Assembly: GCA_023391015.1 (NCBI GenBank)
Contig: JAEWBT010000036.1
Coordinates: 8,410 to 72,409 of the forward strand
DNA length: 64,000 nucleotides
Source of the DNA: Bacteroidota bacterium
GTDB taxonomy: Bacteria; Bacteroidota; Bacteroidia; Chitinophagales; Chitinophagaceae
Reading direction: 5' to 3'
Made by a program: the position numbers and the translations under genes. The notes beneath the pieces were generated by a model that ran no database searches, was not told where the DNA came from, and worked only from the letters and a program-made list of their open reading frames with translations. Shown here one piece after another: positions 25,726 to 33,847 of the stretch; position 1 is the first letter of the stretch; every line of letters starts with the position of its first letter.

Positions 25726-25733
25726 CAAATATA
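25726..25733 (-). promoter_or_regulatory. -7 promoter box of the YceI/two-component/cytochrome cluster (TATATTTG)
   Basis: Exact TAnnTTTG on the minus strand, 20 bases upstream of the ATG at 25705. Confidence 0.65.
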
Positions 25734-25768
25734 ATTGGGATAAGTTCCCGAAATAAATCAGGCGGTAT

Positions 25769-25797
25769 AAAAAAGCGACCCTTAAAGGTCGCTTTTT
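25769..25797. terminator. Terminator after infC
   Basis: A GCGACC/GGTCGC stem with A and T runs on both sides and a six-base loop. It ends the thrS-infC unit on the minus strand and separates it from the YceI cluster. Confidence 0.8.
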
Positions 25798-25820
25798 CTC
25801 AAATACTTGGGAGTAGCTGA

Positions 25821-26378
25821 TTACACTTTCTTTTTCTTCGGAACGAAAATCGCAATCATCCGGCGGCCTTCCATTTTCGGCATGCTTTCCAGTGTGGAAA
25901 CCTCGGAGAGGCGCTCGGCAAACTTGAGCAGCAACAGCTCGCCGCGGTCCTGAAACATGATGGAACGCCCCCGGAATTGCACGTAGCACTTCACCTTGTC
26001 GCCTTCCATCAGGAACTTCTCGGCGTGCTTGCTTTTAAAGTCAAAGTCGTGGTCGTCGGTATTCGGCGTAAACCGGATTTCCTTCAGCTCGCTTTGCTTG
26101 CTTTTCGCCTTTTGCTCTTTGTCTTTCTTTTTCTTTTCGTAAAGAAACTTGTTGTAGTCGATAATCCGGCACACCGGCGGCACGGCGTTTGGCGAAATCT
26201 CCACCAAATCTACTTCTTTGGCGCGCGCCATTTCAATGGCTTTCTGGATAGGATAGACACCGGCTTCGATGTCTTCGCCCACCACCCGTACTTCCGGGGC
26301 GTCAATTTCTTCGTTCAGGCGGTGTTCGCGTACGCGCTGTAAGCGGCGCGGCTGGGGTTTTCCTCTGCGTCTCTGCAT
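25821..26378 (-). CDS. infC: Translation initiation factor IF-3
   Basis: A 185-residue two-domain factor that prevents subunit joining and proofreads initiator tRNA. The N domain has RLNEEIDAPEVRVVGEDIEAGVYPIQKAIEMA; the basic linker KFLYEKKKKDKEQKAKSKQ is typical; the C domain has KEIRFTPNTDDHDFDFKSKHAEKFL and VQFRGR. It starts at an ordinary ATG rather than the AUU used by E. coli. It follows thrS by 42 bases, but rpmI and rplT, its usual partners, are 37 kb away at 63.4 kb. Confidence 0.96.
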   Translation of the reverse strand: MQRRRGKPQPRRLQRVREHRLNEEIDAPEVRVVGEDIEAGVYPIQKAIEMARAKEVDLVEISPNAVPPVCRIIDYNKFLYEKKKKDKEQKAKSKQSELKEIRFTPNTDDHDFDFKSKHAEKFLMEGDKVKCYVQFRGRSIMFQDRGELLLLKFAERLSEVSTLESMPKMEGRRMIAIFVPKKKKV

Positions 26379-26401
26379 TAATGGTTTTAAAAAAATCGTT
26401 G

Positions 26402-26409
26402 CAAAAGTA
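26402..26409 (-). promoter_or_regulatory. -7 promoter box inside the thrS-infC gap (TACTTTTG)
   Basis: Exact TAnnTTTG on the minus strand, 23 bases before the infC ATG. It could give infC a transcript of its own besides read-through from thrS. Confidence 0.5.
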
Positions 26410-26420
26410 ATCTACAAATT

Positions 26421-28394
26421 TCAGGCCTCCTCAGTCGCGCCGGAAATATTGGCACTTTTTCCCCGCATTTGTTTCCGGACCAGCGCACTCACTTCTTCAG
26501 CAAAGGCTTTTGTCTCCCTAGAGCCTTCGTCGGCCCCGCCGTGGCGGCGCACCGATACGGTTCCGGCCTCGGCTTCTTTCTCGCCCACCACCAGCATGTA
26601 GGGAATCTTGCTCAACTCGGCTTCCCGGATTTTCTTGCCGATTTTTTCGTTCCGGTCGTCAATCGTCGGGCGGATTTCATAGGAGCGCAAGGTCGCGGCT
26701 ACTTCCTTCGCGTAGTCCTCGTATTTCTCCGAAACCGGCAGAATGGCCACCTGATCAGGCACAAGCCAGAGCGGTAAATTGCCCGCGCAGTGTTCCAGCA
26801 ACACGGCCACAAAGCGCTCCATAGACCCAAACGGCGCACGGTGAATCATCACCGGCCGCTTCCGGCTGTTGTCGGAGTCGATGTACTCCAGCTCAAAGCG
26901 CTCCGGCAGGTTGTAGTCCACCTGAATGGTACCCAATTGCCAGCTGCGGCCCAGGGCGTCTTTCACCATAAAGTCCAGCTTCGGCCCGTAGAACGCCGCT
27001 TCGCCGTACTCGGTAACAGTGTTCAGATTCATCTCGCCGGCGGCTTCAATAATGGCCTGTTCGGCAATTTCCCAGTTCTTTTCAGAGCCGATGTATTTCT
27101 CCCGGTTCACTTTATCGCGAAGGGAAATCTGCGCTGTAAACTCGCCGAAATCGAGGCTATTGAGCACAAAAATCACCAGCTCAATTACCTTTTTGAATTC
27201 GTCTTTCACCTGCTCGGGACGGCAGAAAAGGTGGGCATCATCCTGGGTAAAGCCGCGCACACGGGTCAGGCCGTGCAGCTCGCCGCTCTGCTCGTAGCGA
27301 TACACCGTTCCAAACTCGGCCAGGCGCAGGGGCAAATCCTTGTACGACCGCGGCGACGATTTGTAAATCTCGCAGTGGTGTGGGCAGTTCATCGGTTTAA
27401 GGAGAAATTCCTCGCCTTCGTGCGGCGTGGTGATGGGCCGGAACGAGTCCTGTCCGTATTTCTCCCAGTGGCCGGACGTTTCGTAAAGTTGTTTGGAGCC
27501 GATGTGCGGCGTTACGACCGGCAGGTAGCCGATTTCCATTTGCTTTTCCTGCAGGAAACGTTGCAGGCGCTCGCGGAGCATCGCGCCTTTGGGCAACCAC
27601 ATGGGCAGGCCCGCGCCTACTTTTTCGGAGAAGGTAAAAAGGCCCAGTTCCTTTCCCAGCTTGCGGTGGTCGCGCTTTTTGGCTTCTTCCAGCAGGCGCA
27701 GGTACTCGTCCAGTTCCTGTTGTTTCGGGAAGGTGATGCCGTAGATGCGGGTGAGCATCTTGTTTTTTTCGTCGCCGCGCCAATACGCTCCCGCAATGTT
27801 GGTGAGCTTGATGGCTTTAATCGGTGACGTGTTGGGGATGTGCGGGCCGCGGCAGAGGTCGGTAAAGCCGCCCTGCGTGTAGAAGGTAATATTGCCGTCT
27901 TCCAGATTCTCCAAAAGTTCTACTTTATACGGGTCGCCTTTTTCGGTGAAGTGGGCAATGGCTTCGGCTTTGGGCACCGCTTTCCGGGAATAGGCACTGC
28001 CGGCTTTGGCCAATTCTTTCATCTTAGCCTCAATTTTGGCGAGGTCGGCTTCGGTAATCTTCTCGTCGCCGAGGTCAATATCGTAGTAAAAACCGTTCTC
28101 CACCGGCGGGCCGATGGCGAATTTGGTATCGGGGTAAATGCTTTGCAGGGCTTCGGCCATCAGGTGGGCCGAGGAATGCCAGAAGGTGCTTTTACCACCG
28201 GCATCGTCCCAAGTCAAAAGCTTCAGGCTGGCGTCGGTTTCAATAGGGCGGAAAGCGTCCCACACTTCGCCGTTCACTTCGGCGGCCAGCACTTTGCGGG
28301 CCAGTCCTTCGGAAATAGATTTTGCCACGTCCAGCGCAGAAACCGGCGCTTCGTATTCGCGCACCGCACCATCGGGCAGGGTAATATGAATCAT
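26421..28394 (-). CDS. thrS: Threonyl-tRNA synthetase
   Basis: Class II synthetase charging tRNA-Thr. The 657 residues comprise the TGS domain (1-62), the editing domain with [12 protein letters not shown], and the catalytic core with zinc-ligand region [13 protein letters not shown], motif 2 [23 protein letters not shown] and motif 3 [19 protein letters not shown]-terminal anticodon-binding domain follows (about 555-650). All expected parts are present. It is the first gene of the thrS-infC unit. Confidence 0.97.
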   Translation of the reverse strand: MIHITLPDGAVREYEAPVSALDVAKSISEGLARKVLAAEVNGEVWDAFRPIETDASLKLLTWDDAGGKSTFWHSSAHLMAEALQSIYPDTKFAIGPPVENGFYYDIDLGDEKITEADLAKIEAKMKELAKAGSAYSRKAVPKAEAIAHFTEKGDPYKVELLENLEDGNITFYTQGGFTDLCRGPHIPNTSPIKAIKLTNIAGAYWRGDEKNKMLTRIYGITFPKQQELDEYLRLLEEAKKRDHRKLGKELGLFTFSEKVGAGLPMWLPKGAMLRERLQRFLQEKQMEIGYLPVVTPHIGSKQLYETSGHWEKYGQDSFRPITTPHEGEEFLLKPMNCPHHCEIYKSSPRSYKDLPLRLAEFGTVYRYEQSGELHGLTRVRGFTQDDAHLFCRPEQVKDEFKKVIELVIFVLNSLDFGEFTAQISLRDKVNREKYIGSEKNWEIAEQAIIEAAGEMNLNTVTEYGEAAFYGPKLDFMVKDALGRSWQLGTIQVDYNLPERFELEYIDSDNSRKRPVMIHRAPFGSMERFVAVLLEHCAGNLPLWLVPDQVAILPVSEKYEDYAKEVAATLRSYEIRPTIDDRNEKIGKKIREAELSKIPYMLVVGEKEAEAGTVSVRRHGGADEGSRETKAFAEEVSALVRKQMRGKSANISGATEEA

Positions 28395-28413
28395 AAATAA
28401 AGAAAAGAGAGCG

Positions 28414-28443
28414 CAAAGCTAAGACGGCGCTACGCCGGTGAAA
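28414..28443 (-). promoter_or_regulatory. thrS promoter (TTTC, 18-base spacer, TAGCTTTG)
   Basis: Exact -7 box at 28414-28421 with a near -33 element TTTC at 28440-28443, 20 bases upstream of the thrS ATG. The leader is too short for a T-box. Confidence 0.6.
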
Positions 28444-28481
28444 GAGAGATTTTTTGGAAGAAAAGCCGTTTTCAAAAAAAC

Positions 28482-28519
28482 AAAAAGCCGCCTGCAACTC
28501 TTATAACAGCGCAGGCGGC
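28482..28519 (-). terminator. Terminator of the lipoprotein gene
   Basis: GCCGCCTGC (28487-28495) pairs with GCAGGCGGC (28511-28519) and is followed by TTTTT on the minus strand. Confidence 0.8.
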
Positions 28520-28547
28520 AAAAAGGTCACAAATAGTTTCTGCGCGC

Positions 28548-29036
28548 CTATTGACGCGTGTAGGTGTTTTCGTAGGTCGCCGTGGTGAGACGGTTGGTGA
28601 GGGTGTCCGTCTCCGTGTTTTGATACCGGATGGTAAAAGAGTTGCTAATATCGCCCACCAGCGTACCGCGCATCGGGTCGGCACCAAAGAACATGCGTTT
28701 GGCGTTGTTTACTTCCAGCACAGTGTCTTTTTGAATCACCTGCCAGGTAATATCGTCAATGTTTTGCTCAGCAGGCGTACAGGCAACGGCACCATAAAAC
28801 ACTTCTCCGTTAAAGCCGTCGCGCAGGGTCAGGATGTCATCCTTGTAGCAGGCGGGCAGGCTGGGAAACCAGTTTACCGTGGTATCGCGCTGGGTATAGA
28901 AGTAAAAAGAAGTTCGTTTAGACGCCGATATTTTCCATTTGCCACGCAGCTGCGACGCCTTGTTGGGTGTGGCAGTTTCTTTATCACAGGCGGCGAAAGA
29001 AAGGGTCAGGAAAGCGAAAAGGAAAAGGTGCTTCAT
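28548..29036 (-). CDS. Hypothetical lipoprotein, lipocalin-like size
   Basis: I do not recognise the family. The 162-residue product has a signal peptide with a good lipobox (LSFAAC, Cys17) and a Thr/Asn-rich spacer. A mostly beta body then follows that begins LRGKWKISASKR, like the small lipocalin-type lipoproteins of Bacteroidota. Two further cysteines (about 64 and 87) might form a disulfide. It is a single gene between thrS and a hairpin-rich gap. Confidence 0.7.
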   Translation of the reverse strand: MKHLFLFAFLTLSFAACDKETATPNKASQLRGKWKISASKRTSFYFYTQRDTTVNWFPSLPACYKDDILTLRDGFNGEVFYGAVACTPAEQNIDDITWQVIQKDTVLEVNNAKRMFFGADPMRGTLVGDISNSFTIRYQNTETDTLTNRLTTATYENTYTRQ

Positions 29037-29408
29037 TGGGATGAAACGGTAGAAAACAACAACCGGAGCGGAAAAATTTTTCCGAAGATAATCGCCAAAA
29101 CGGAAAAAGAGAATTTTAGGAGGATTTGAGACAGGAAAAGGGCGGCGCGAGGCGGCATATTTTCCGGAAAACAGAGCGCGATTTTCGGGTTGGTGGCGCT
29201 AGCCACCCAACGTTTGTTGCCCGTTCCGTTTTAAGGGAAAAGGTCGCGTTAGCGACCCAATGTTTGTCCGCAAAGCGTTTCCGGGAAAAAATACTGTAAC
29301 CAACGTTAGGTGGTAAAGCCGCTACAAACATCAGGTGGCTCACGCCACCAACCGAAAAATGCACAAGCGTTGTAGGAGCGCACAGATTTCCGGAAATTTC
29401 CGGAAAAC
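29037..29408. repeat. Gene-free island with three related hairpins in inverted layout
   Basis: There is no credible gene in this gap. Three 16-base palindromic hairpins occur: GGTGGCGCTAGCCACC (29192-29207), GGTCGCGTTAGCGACC (29242-29257) and, inverted, GGTGGCTCACGCCACC (29334-29349). The first two are followed by CCAAYGTTTGT, and the third by a similar word on the minus strand. The first and third also share a TTTTCGG-TTGG lead-in, making an imperfect long inverted repeat over 29182-29358. TTCCGGAA occurs at 29162 and doubled at 29387-29406. Confidence 0.7.
29387..29406. repeat. Doubled TTTCCGGAAA palindrome
   Basis: Two abutting ten-base palindromes ending three bases before the stop codon of the LolA-like gene (minus strand). 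Confidence 0.8.
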
Positions 29409-30134
29409 CTATTTCTTTTTCTCTTTAAAGAAAGCGTCGTCCAGCCCCGTATTCACCGCATAGCTCGTGTAGCGAATCAGGATGCTGCCTTTCTTGCGCT
29501 TGCCTTTGTCTTTTTTCAGCGCTTCTTCGGGCAAGGCACTGGTCCCGCCTTCATAGTCCATTGTCATGCCCTTGGGCATTTTGTAGTCTTTCACGTCCAT
29601 CTGCAACTGAATTTCATCCGGCAGGGCGCTGGCCACAAATGTGCCGTAGCGCAGGTTCATCAGAAACGTACCGTTGTCGCGCGTGGTGGTCTCGGAGCGC
29701 AGGATCAGCAGCCGACCTTCATCTACCCACAGTTTCGTCAGCACAATATCGCCCGCGTCGGATTCCGGAACCACTTTCAACACCCGGACCGGCTGGCCGT
29801 CCACCGTTTCCTGCCCGGCGTCGATCACTGTCACTGCGCCGGTCGGCAGCAATCCCGCAAGACTCATGTTAGCCGTGCGGTGCGGCAAAATACTCAGTCC
29901 GCCTTCGCGCACCAGCTTCAGCTTGTCCGGACTTTTAAAGTACAATTTGCCGCGCAACTGCGGAATTTTCATAAAGCTCACGCGGATGTTCATCACCACA
30001 TCGGCCGTGTAGTCTTTCACCGCAAACACGCGGGTGCGCAGGCTTTGGTAGAGGTCGGTAGGTGCAAGATTTCCGGCAAAAGTTTGGATCGCCAGCAGGA
30101 GTGCACCGCACAAAAAGAGAATGCTTTTTTTCAA
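29409..30134 (-). CDS. LolA-like outer-membrane lipoprotein-sorting protein
   Basis: A 241-residue periplasmic protein with a signal peptide (LLLAIQTFAG) and a LolA/LolB-like half-barrel: LYQSLRTRVFAVKDYTADVVMNIR, PQLRGKLYFKSPDKLKLV, then a run of strands. The C-terminus is lysine-rich. Its start overlaps the ABC permease gene by four bases, so it is coupled to the exporter. It could be a periplasmic partner of that transporter rather than the general LolA; that is inference. Confidence 0.75.
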   Translation of the reverse strand: MKKSILFLCGALLLAIQTFAGNLAPTDLYQSLRTRVFAVKDYTADVVMNIRVSFMKIPQLRGKLYFKSPDKLKLVREGGLSILPHRTANMSLAGLLPTGAVTVIDAGQETVDGQPVRVLKVVPESDAGDIVLTKLWVDEGRLLILRSETTTRDNGTFLMNLRYGTFVASALPDEIQLQMDVKDYKMPKGMTMDYEGGTSALPEEALKKDKGKRKKGSILIRYTSYAVNTGLDDAFFKEKKK

Positions 30135-30967
30135 GATTGAATGTCTTTTTTACGAAAGAAATAAACGGCTGCGGCCAGGAACGCCACAATGTAAAAAACC
30201 AGGACTCCGCCCGAAAACAGAATCGCGTCATAAGGCACCGGCGCACTGAAAAAGCCTTTCCAGGCAATGATGTGTGTGGTAAACAGCCACGGCTTGATGG
30301 CCTCGAAAAACGGCAGGCCCAGCGTGCTGATCACCGTCAGAAACAGGATAATGCCCATCGTGGTGATAATCGGGCCAATGCTGTTTTCGGCAAAAATGCT
30401 CAAGAGCATTGAAAGCGCGGCAATGCAGGCCATCGCCAAGGCCGCCAGCCCAAACGCCGCCGCATAACGCCACAGCATATCATTTTGTAGCAGGAATACC
30501 ACTTCCTCACTGCGCAGATTCAGCATATCGCCCACACCAAAAAACAGGATGGAAAGTCCGAGGCCCACAATGGCCAGCCAAACGAGCAACAACACCGAGT
30601 ACACCACTGCCGCAGCGTATTTGGTGAGCACCAACCGCGTGCGCGAAACAGGCTTGGTTAATAGTAAACGTAAGGTGCCGGTAGCCGCTTCGCCGGAAAT
30701 GGCATCTGCCGCCACAATGGCCACCAGAAGCGGCACATTCACCAGCAGGGTTTGCAGAATAATATAGGTAACAAGGTAGCCGTTGAGGATTTTTCCGGAA
30801 AACGCAAACTGTTCTTCCAGTCCCTGCAACACAAAATCCACAAACGACTGTCCATCCACCAGCAGGGCCAGTTGGATAATACCCGCCAGCGCCGCCACAA
30901 TCGCAAAGGAAACATAGGTGCGGGGCCGCCGGAAAATCTTTTTAAGCTCGGTGCGCAGCAGGGTCAT
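30131..30967 (-). CDS. ABC-2 type transporter permease
   Basis: A 278-residue membrane protein with six hydrophobic segments. The first is preceded by a short amphipathic LLRTELKKIFRRPRTY interface helix; a DAISGEAATGTLRLLLTKPVSRTRLVLTKY coupling region follows the second. This layout is standard for ABC-2 permeases. The gene overlaps both its neighbours by four bases, forming a tight three-gene exporter unit. The substrate cannot be told. Confidence 0.9.
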   Translation of the reverse strand: MTLLRTELKKIFRRPRTYVSFAIVAALAGIIQLALLVDGQSFVDFVLQGLEEQFAFSGKILNGYLVTYIILQTLLVNVPLLVAIVAADAISGEAATGTLRLLLTKPVSRTRLVLTKYAAAVVYSVLLLVWLAIVGLGLSILFFGVGDMLNLRSEEVVFLLQNDMLWRYAAAFGLAALAMACIAALSMLLSIFAENSIGPIITTMGIILFLTVISTLGLPFFEAIKPWLFTTHIIAWKGFFSAPVPYDAILFSGGVLVFYIVAFLAAAVYFFRKKDIQS

Positions 30968-31896
30968 GAGGCGGTGAGGGAAAGGAAAAGGTCTTCAAGA
31001 GAATGGCGGGAATCCACCGCTACGATGGCCGCACCCTTTTGGGAAAGAAAAGAAATTAATTCCGGAATTTGCGTGGCTTCCGTCCGGAAAACCATTTCCT
31101 GCGGCGTGGCTTCGGGGGCCACATGTGCCTGCCACAGGGTGTTTTCCAACACCGCCAGGTTAAACGGAGCGGCCAGCGAAACGGCCACGCGCGTTTCGGC
31201 GGGTTGGATAAGGTCGGCATACGCACCTTCCAGCATTTTTTTGCCTTTGTGAAGAATGAGCAGCCGCGTGGCGATTTGTTCTATTTCGGCCAGCAGGTGG
31301 GAGGAAACAATTACGGTTTTGCCCAGGTCGCGGCTCAGGTGCAGAATCAGGGCGCGGATGTCGGCGATGCCCTGCGGGTCCAGGCCGTTGGTGGGCTCGT
31401 CCAGGATGAGCAGGTCGGGCTCGTGGACGAGGGCAATAGCAATGCCGAGGCGTTGCTTCATACCCAGCGAGTATTCTTTCACGCGGTCGTGTTGGCGGTC
31501 GCGCAGGCCCACGAGCGTCAGCACTTCATCCAGACGGGCAGCGGGCATTTTTGGATCACACAGCGACGCGAAAAGCGATAAATTTTCCCGACCGGTAAAA
31601 TAGCCATACATGTCGGGGCGCTCCACCACCGCACCAATATTGCGCAATAAAGATTTTCCAGACTGCGGAAACGGCTGCCCGTTGATAAGAATCTCGCCGG
31701 AGGTGGGTTTTATCAATCCCAAAACGCAGCGCAACGTGGTGCTTTTGCCGGCACCGTTCTCGCCCAGAAATCCATAGACCTCGCCGGGCATTACTTCAAA
31801 CGAAAGATCCGCTACGGCAGTGTGCGTTTTATATTTTTTGGTGAGGTGGCGAACCTGAAGAACCGGCTTCAAAACAGGGTGGAAATGGTTCCCCAA
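30964..31896 (-). CDS. ABC transporter ATP-binding protein
   Basis: A 310-residue ATPase of the CcmA/NatA type: Walker A GENGAGKST, signature SLGMKQRL, Walker B LLILDEPTNGLD, H-loop SSHLL. A C-terminal extension of about 90 residues is typical of partners of ABC-2 permeases. It is the first gene of the exporter unit and starts next to a 91-bp palindromic element in the gap to the kinase gene. Confidence 0.94.
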   Translation of the reverse strand: MGNHFHPVLKPVLQVRHLTKKYKTHTAVADLSFEVMPGEVYGFLGENGAGKSTTLRCVLGLIKPTSGEILINGQPFPQSGKSLLRNIGAVVERPDMYGYFTGRENLSLFASLCDPKMPAARLDEVLTLVGLRDRQHDRVKEYSLGMKQRLGIAIALVHEPDLLILDEPTNGLDPQGIADIRALILHLSRDLGKTVIVSSHLLAEIEQIATRLLILHKGKKMLEGAYADLIQPAETRVAVSLAAPFNLAVLENTLWQAHVAPEATPQEMVFRTEATQIPELISFLSQKGAAIVAVDSRHSLEDLFLSLTAS

Positions 31897-31995
31897 AGAA
31901 CAGCTCTTTTACTTAAATAGTTGCCTATAAGAAAGACTTTTCTATGTTAAACCCAAAAGCTGTCTTTTCCTTGAGGGTTATATTTCAAGTGTTCA

Positions 31996-32086
31996 CAGCG
32001 ACTTTGTCATTCTTGAAAGAATCCCTTCTTTATTTCCTTAAAAAGGAAGATTTAAAGAGATCCTTTGCAGGATGACAAAGTCGCTG
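31996..32086. repeat. 91-bp imperfect palindrome with perfect 15-bp ends (MITE/REP-like)
   Basis: Perfect terminal inverted repeats CAGCGACTTTGTCAT (31996-32010) and ATGACAAAGTCGCTG (32072-32086) enclose an interior that is itself imperfectly complementary. It lies between two divergent genes. Its look (TTTGTCATTCTTGAAAGAATCC ends inward) is like dispersed extragenic elements in Bacteroidota. Only one copy is seen here. The remainder of the 31897-32189 gap shows nothing else I can support. Confidence 0.7.
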
Positions 32087-32189
32087 CGGTACATACTTGC
32101 ACCCGCTCAGCTTCCCAAAGAGCGTTGTTCAACAGAGATTTATAAAGAATGCGGAGCGAAAATTTGAATTGCGTCTTTTCTTTGAGGGT

Positions 32190-33485
32190 ATGAAACGCGT
32201 TGTCCCGGCTATCGTTATCCTGATTTCTCTTTCGGTACTCGGCATCCTCTACACCCAGGTGCAGTGGATTCGCAGCGCCATGCAGGTGCGCCAGGAGCAA
32301 TACAACCGCTCGCTCGAAACGGCGCTGCGGCAGATAAAAACCGGCATTCAGGACCGCTTTCTGGAAGAACAGGCCTACCTCGATGTGCTGGGCGGCGACC
32401 TCTACAAGCAGCAGATGCTGGCCAAAACCTTTACGGCACAGGCCCTGGAACCGGAAACCATTCAGCGCATTATCTACAAAAACCTGCAAGACAATGGCAT
32501 TCGCGAAAGCTTTGAGTTTGCGGTCATCAACGTCTATAATTTTCCCATTGTGGCCTCGCCGGGGTTTGATTCCACGATGATTTCCAAAAGCATTCCCGTG
32601 TCGTTATTGCCGGAAATGTATCTGCCCGGCGTGCCCGACGGGGCCGAGGAGCGCCTTTTTCTCTACCTGGAGCGGCCCAGTGCCTACGGCGGCAAGCTGG
32701 GGCTGATGATTTCGGCGGCGGCAGTGCTGATTCTGGTGGTGATTGCGGCCTTTACCCTGGTCATTCGCACGCTCATCCAGCAGCGCAAGCTTTCGGAAAT
32801 CAAAAGCGATTTCATGAACAACATGACCCACGAGTTTAAGACCCCGCTGGCGACCATTTCGCTGGCGGCGGCGGCCCTGACGAATAAAAAGGTCATTTCC
32901 AACGAAGAGCAAATCAAATATTACAGCGGGATGATTCTGGAAGAAAACAAGCGGATGAACAAGCAGATTGAAACCATTCTGGAAGCCGCCAAGCTGGAGA
33001 AAAACGAAATTCAACTGGACCGCGTGTCCTTGGACGCCCACGCGATTATCCGGAAAGTGGCCGATATGCTGGCCCTGCGCATCAACGAGCGGGAAGGAAC
33101 CCTCACCCTGCACCTGCGCGCCCAGCGGGCCGTGATCCTGGCCGACGAAGTGCATTTCTCCAATATCATCTTCAACCTTATCGACAACGCCATTAAGTAT
33201 TCCCGCCCCGACGTGCCGCTGGAAGTGGAAATTGACACCAAGTCGGCAGCCAAGATGCTGGTGATTCGCATCAGCGACAACGGCGTGGGCATGAGCAAGG
33301 AAACGGCCAAGCGCGTGTTCGATAAGTTTTACCGCGCCCACACCGGCAACCTCCACAACGTGAAGGGTTTTGGGCTGGGCCTTTCCTACGTGAAGGCGAT
33401 GATTGACGCCCACGGCGGCCGCATCCGCATCGACAGCACGGTGAATAAAGGCTCGCGGTTTACCATTACGTTTCCGCTGGCGTAG
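32190..33485 (+). CDS. Sensor histidine kinase, HisKA/HATPase type
   Basis: A 431-residue membrane sensor starting at the ATG at 32190, which places the first membrane helix at residues 6-24. A periplasmic sensor of about 145 residues follows, then a second helix (172-194), a dimerisation domain with phospho-acceptor H214 in MTHEFKTPLATI, and the ATPase domain (N-box NLIDNAIKYS, G1 ISDNGVGMS, G2 GFGLGLSYVK). Such kinases in this phylum usually have a response regulator next to them. None is present; a repeat array follows instead. The upstream frame extension is leaderless and rejected. Confidence 0.93.
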   Translation: MKRVVPAIVILISLSVLGILYTQVQWIRSAMQVRQEQYNRSLETALRQIKTGIQDRFLEEQAYLDVLGGDLYKQQMLAKTFTAQALEPETIQRIIYKNLQDNGIRESFEFAVINVYNFPIVASPGFDSTMISKSIPVSLLPEMYLPGVPDGAEERLFLYLERPSAYGGKLGLMISAAAVLILVVIAAFTLVIRTLIQQRKLSEIKSDFMNNMTHEFKTPLATISLAAAALTNKKVISNEEQIKYYSGMILEENKRMNKQIETILEAAKLEKNEIQLDRVSLDAHAIIRKVADMLALRINEREGTLTLHLRAQRAVILADEVHFSNIIFNLIDNAIKYSRPDVPLEVEIDTKSAAKMLVIRISDNGVGMSKETAKRVFDKFYRAHTGNLHNVKGFGLGLSYVKAMIDAHGGRIRIDSTVNKGSRFTITFPLA

Positions 33486-33569
33486 AAAAACGGGGAAGAC
33501 ATTGGGGCAGCTGCGCGGGGAATGAAAATGTCCGGAATAGAGGCGATCCTGCGCGCTACCGGCTTCCCG

Positions 33570-33837
33570 GGGGACTTCCCCAGTGCCCATTTTCATTTCC
33601 AAATGCCTTGTGGGGACTTCCCCACTGCCCATTTTCATTTACAAATGCCCTGTGGGGAAGTCCCCAGTGTCCATTTTCATTTGCAAATGCCCTGTGGGGA
33701 CTTCCCCACTGCCTATATTTTTTTGCAAATGCCCTGTGGGGATGTCCCCAGTGCCCATTTTCATTTGCAAGTGCCCTGTGGGGACGTCCTCACAGGGCAT
33801 TTTTTATTGCAACGAATAGGTGAGGACGTCCTCACAG
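33570..33837. repeat. Tandem array, 42-bp period, seven palindrome-bearing units
   Basis: The palindrome GGGGA-NN-TCCCC starts at 33570, 33612, 33654, 33696, 33738, 33780 and 33822, exactly 42 bases apart each time. Its middle alternates (CT, CT, AG, CT, TG, CG, CG). The last unit reads GAGGACGTCCTC, changed on both arms so that pairing is kept. The best units also hold a second perfect palindrome CATTTGCAAATG. Units sit in a convergent gap (33486-33847) between a kinase and a T9SS gene. Because 42 is divisible by three, long open frames appear, but I see no start or coding signature. Confidence 0.9.
33772..33805 (+). terminator. Terminator built from array unit six
   Basis: TGCCCTGTG (33772-33780) and CACAGGGCA (33791-33799) form a near-perfect 28-base hairpin including the palindrome, followed by TTTTTT. 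It would end transcription from the kinase gene. Confidence 0.75.
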
Positions 33838-33847
33838 AATCCGCTGC

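Noticed and set aside
26790..27827. 345-codon frame opposite thrS
   Set aside because: Antisense to a complete thrS; no motif.
33570..33837. CRISPR array
   Set aside because: Units abut with no unique spacers and no cas genes are present.
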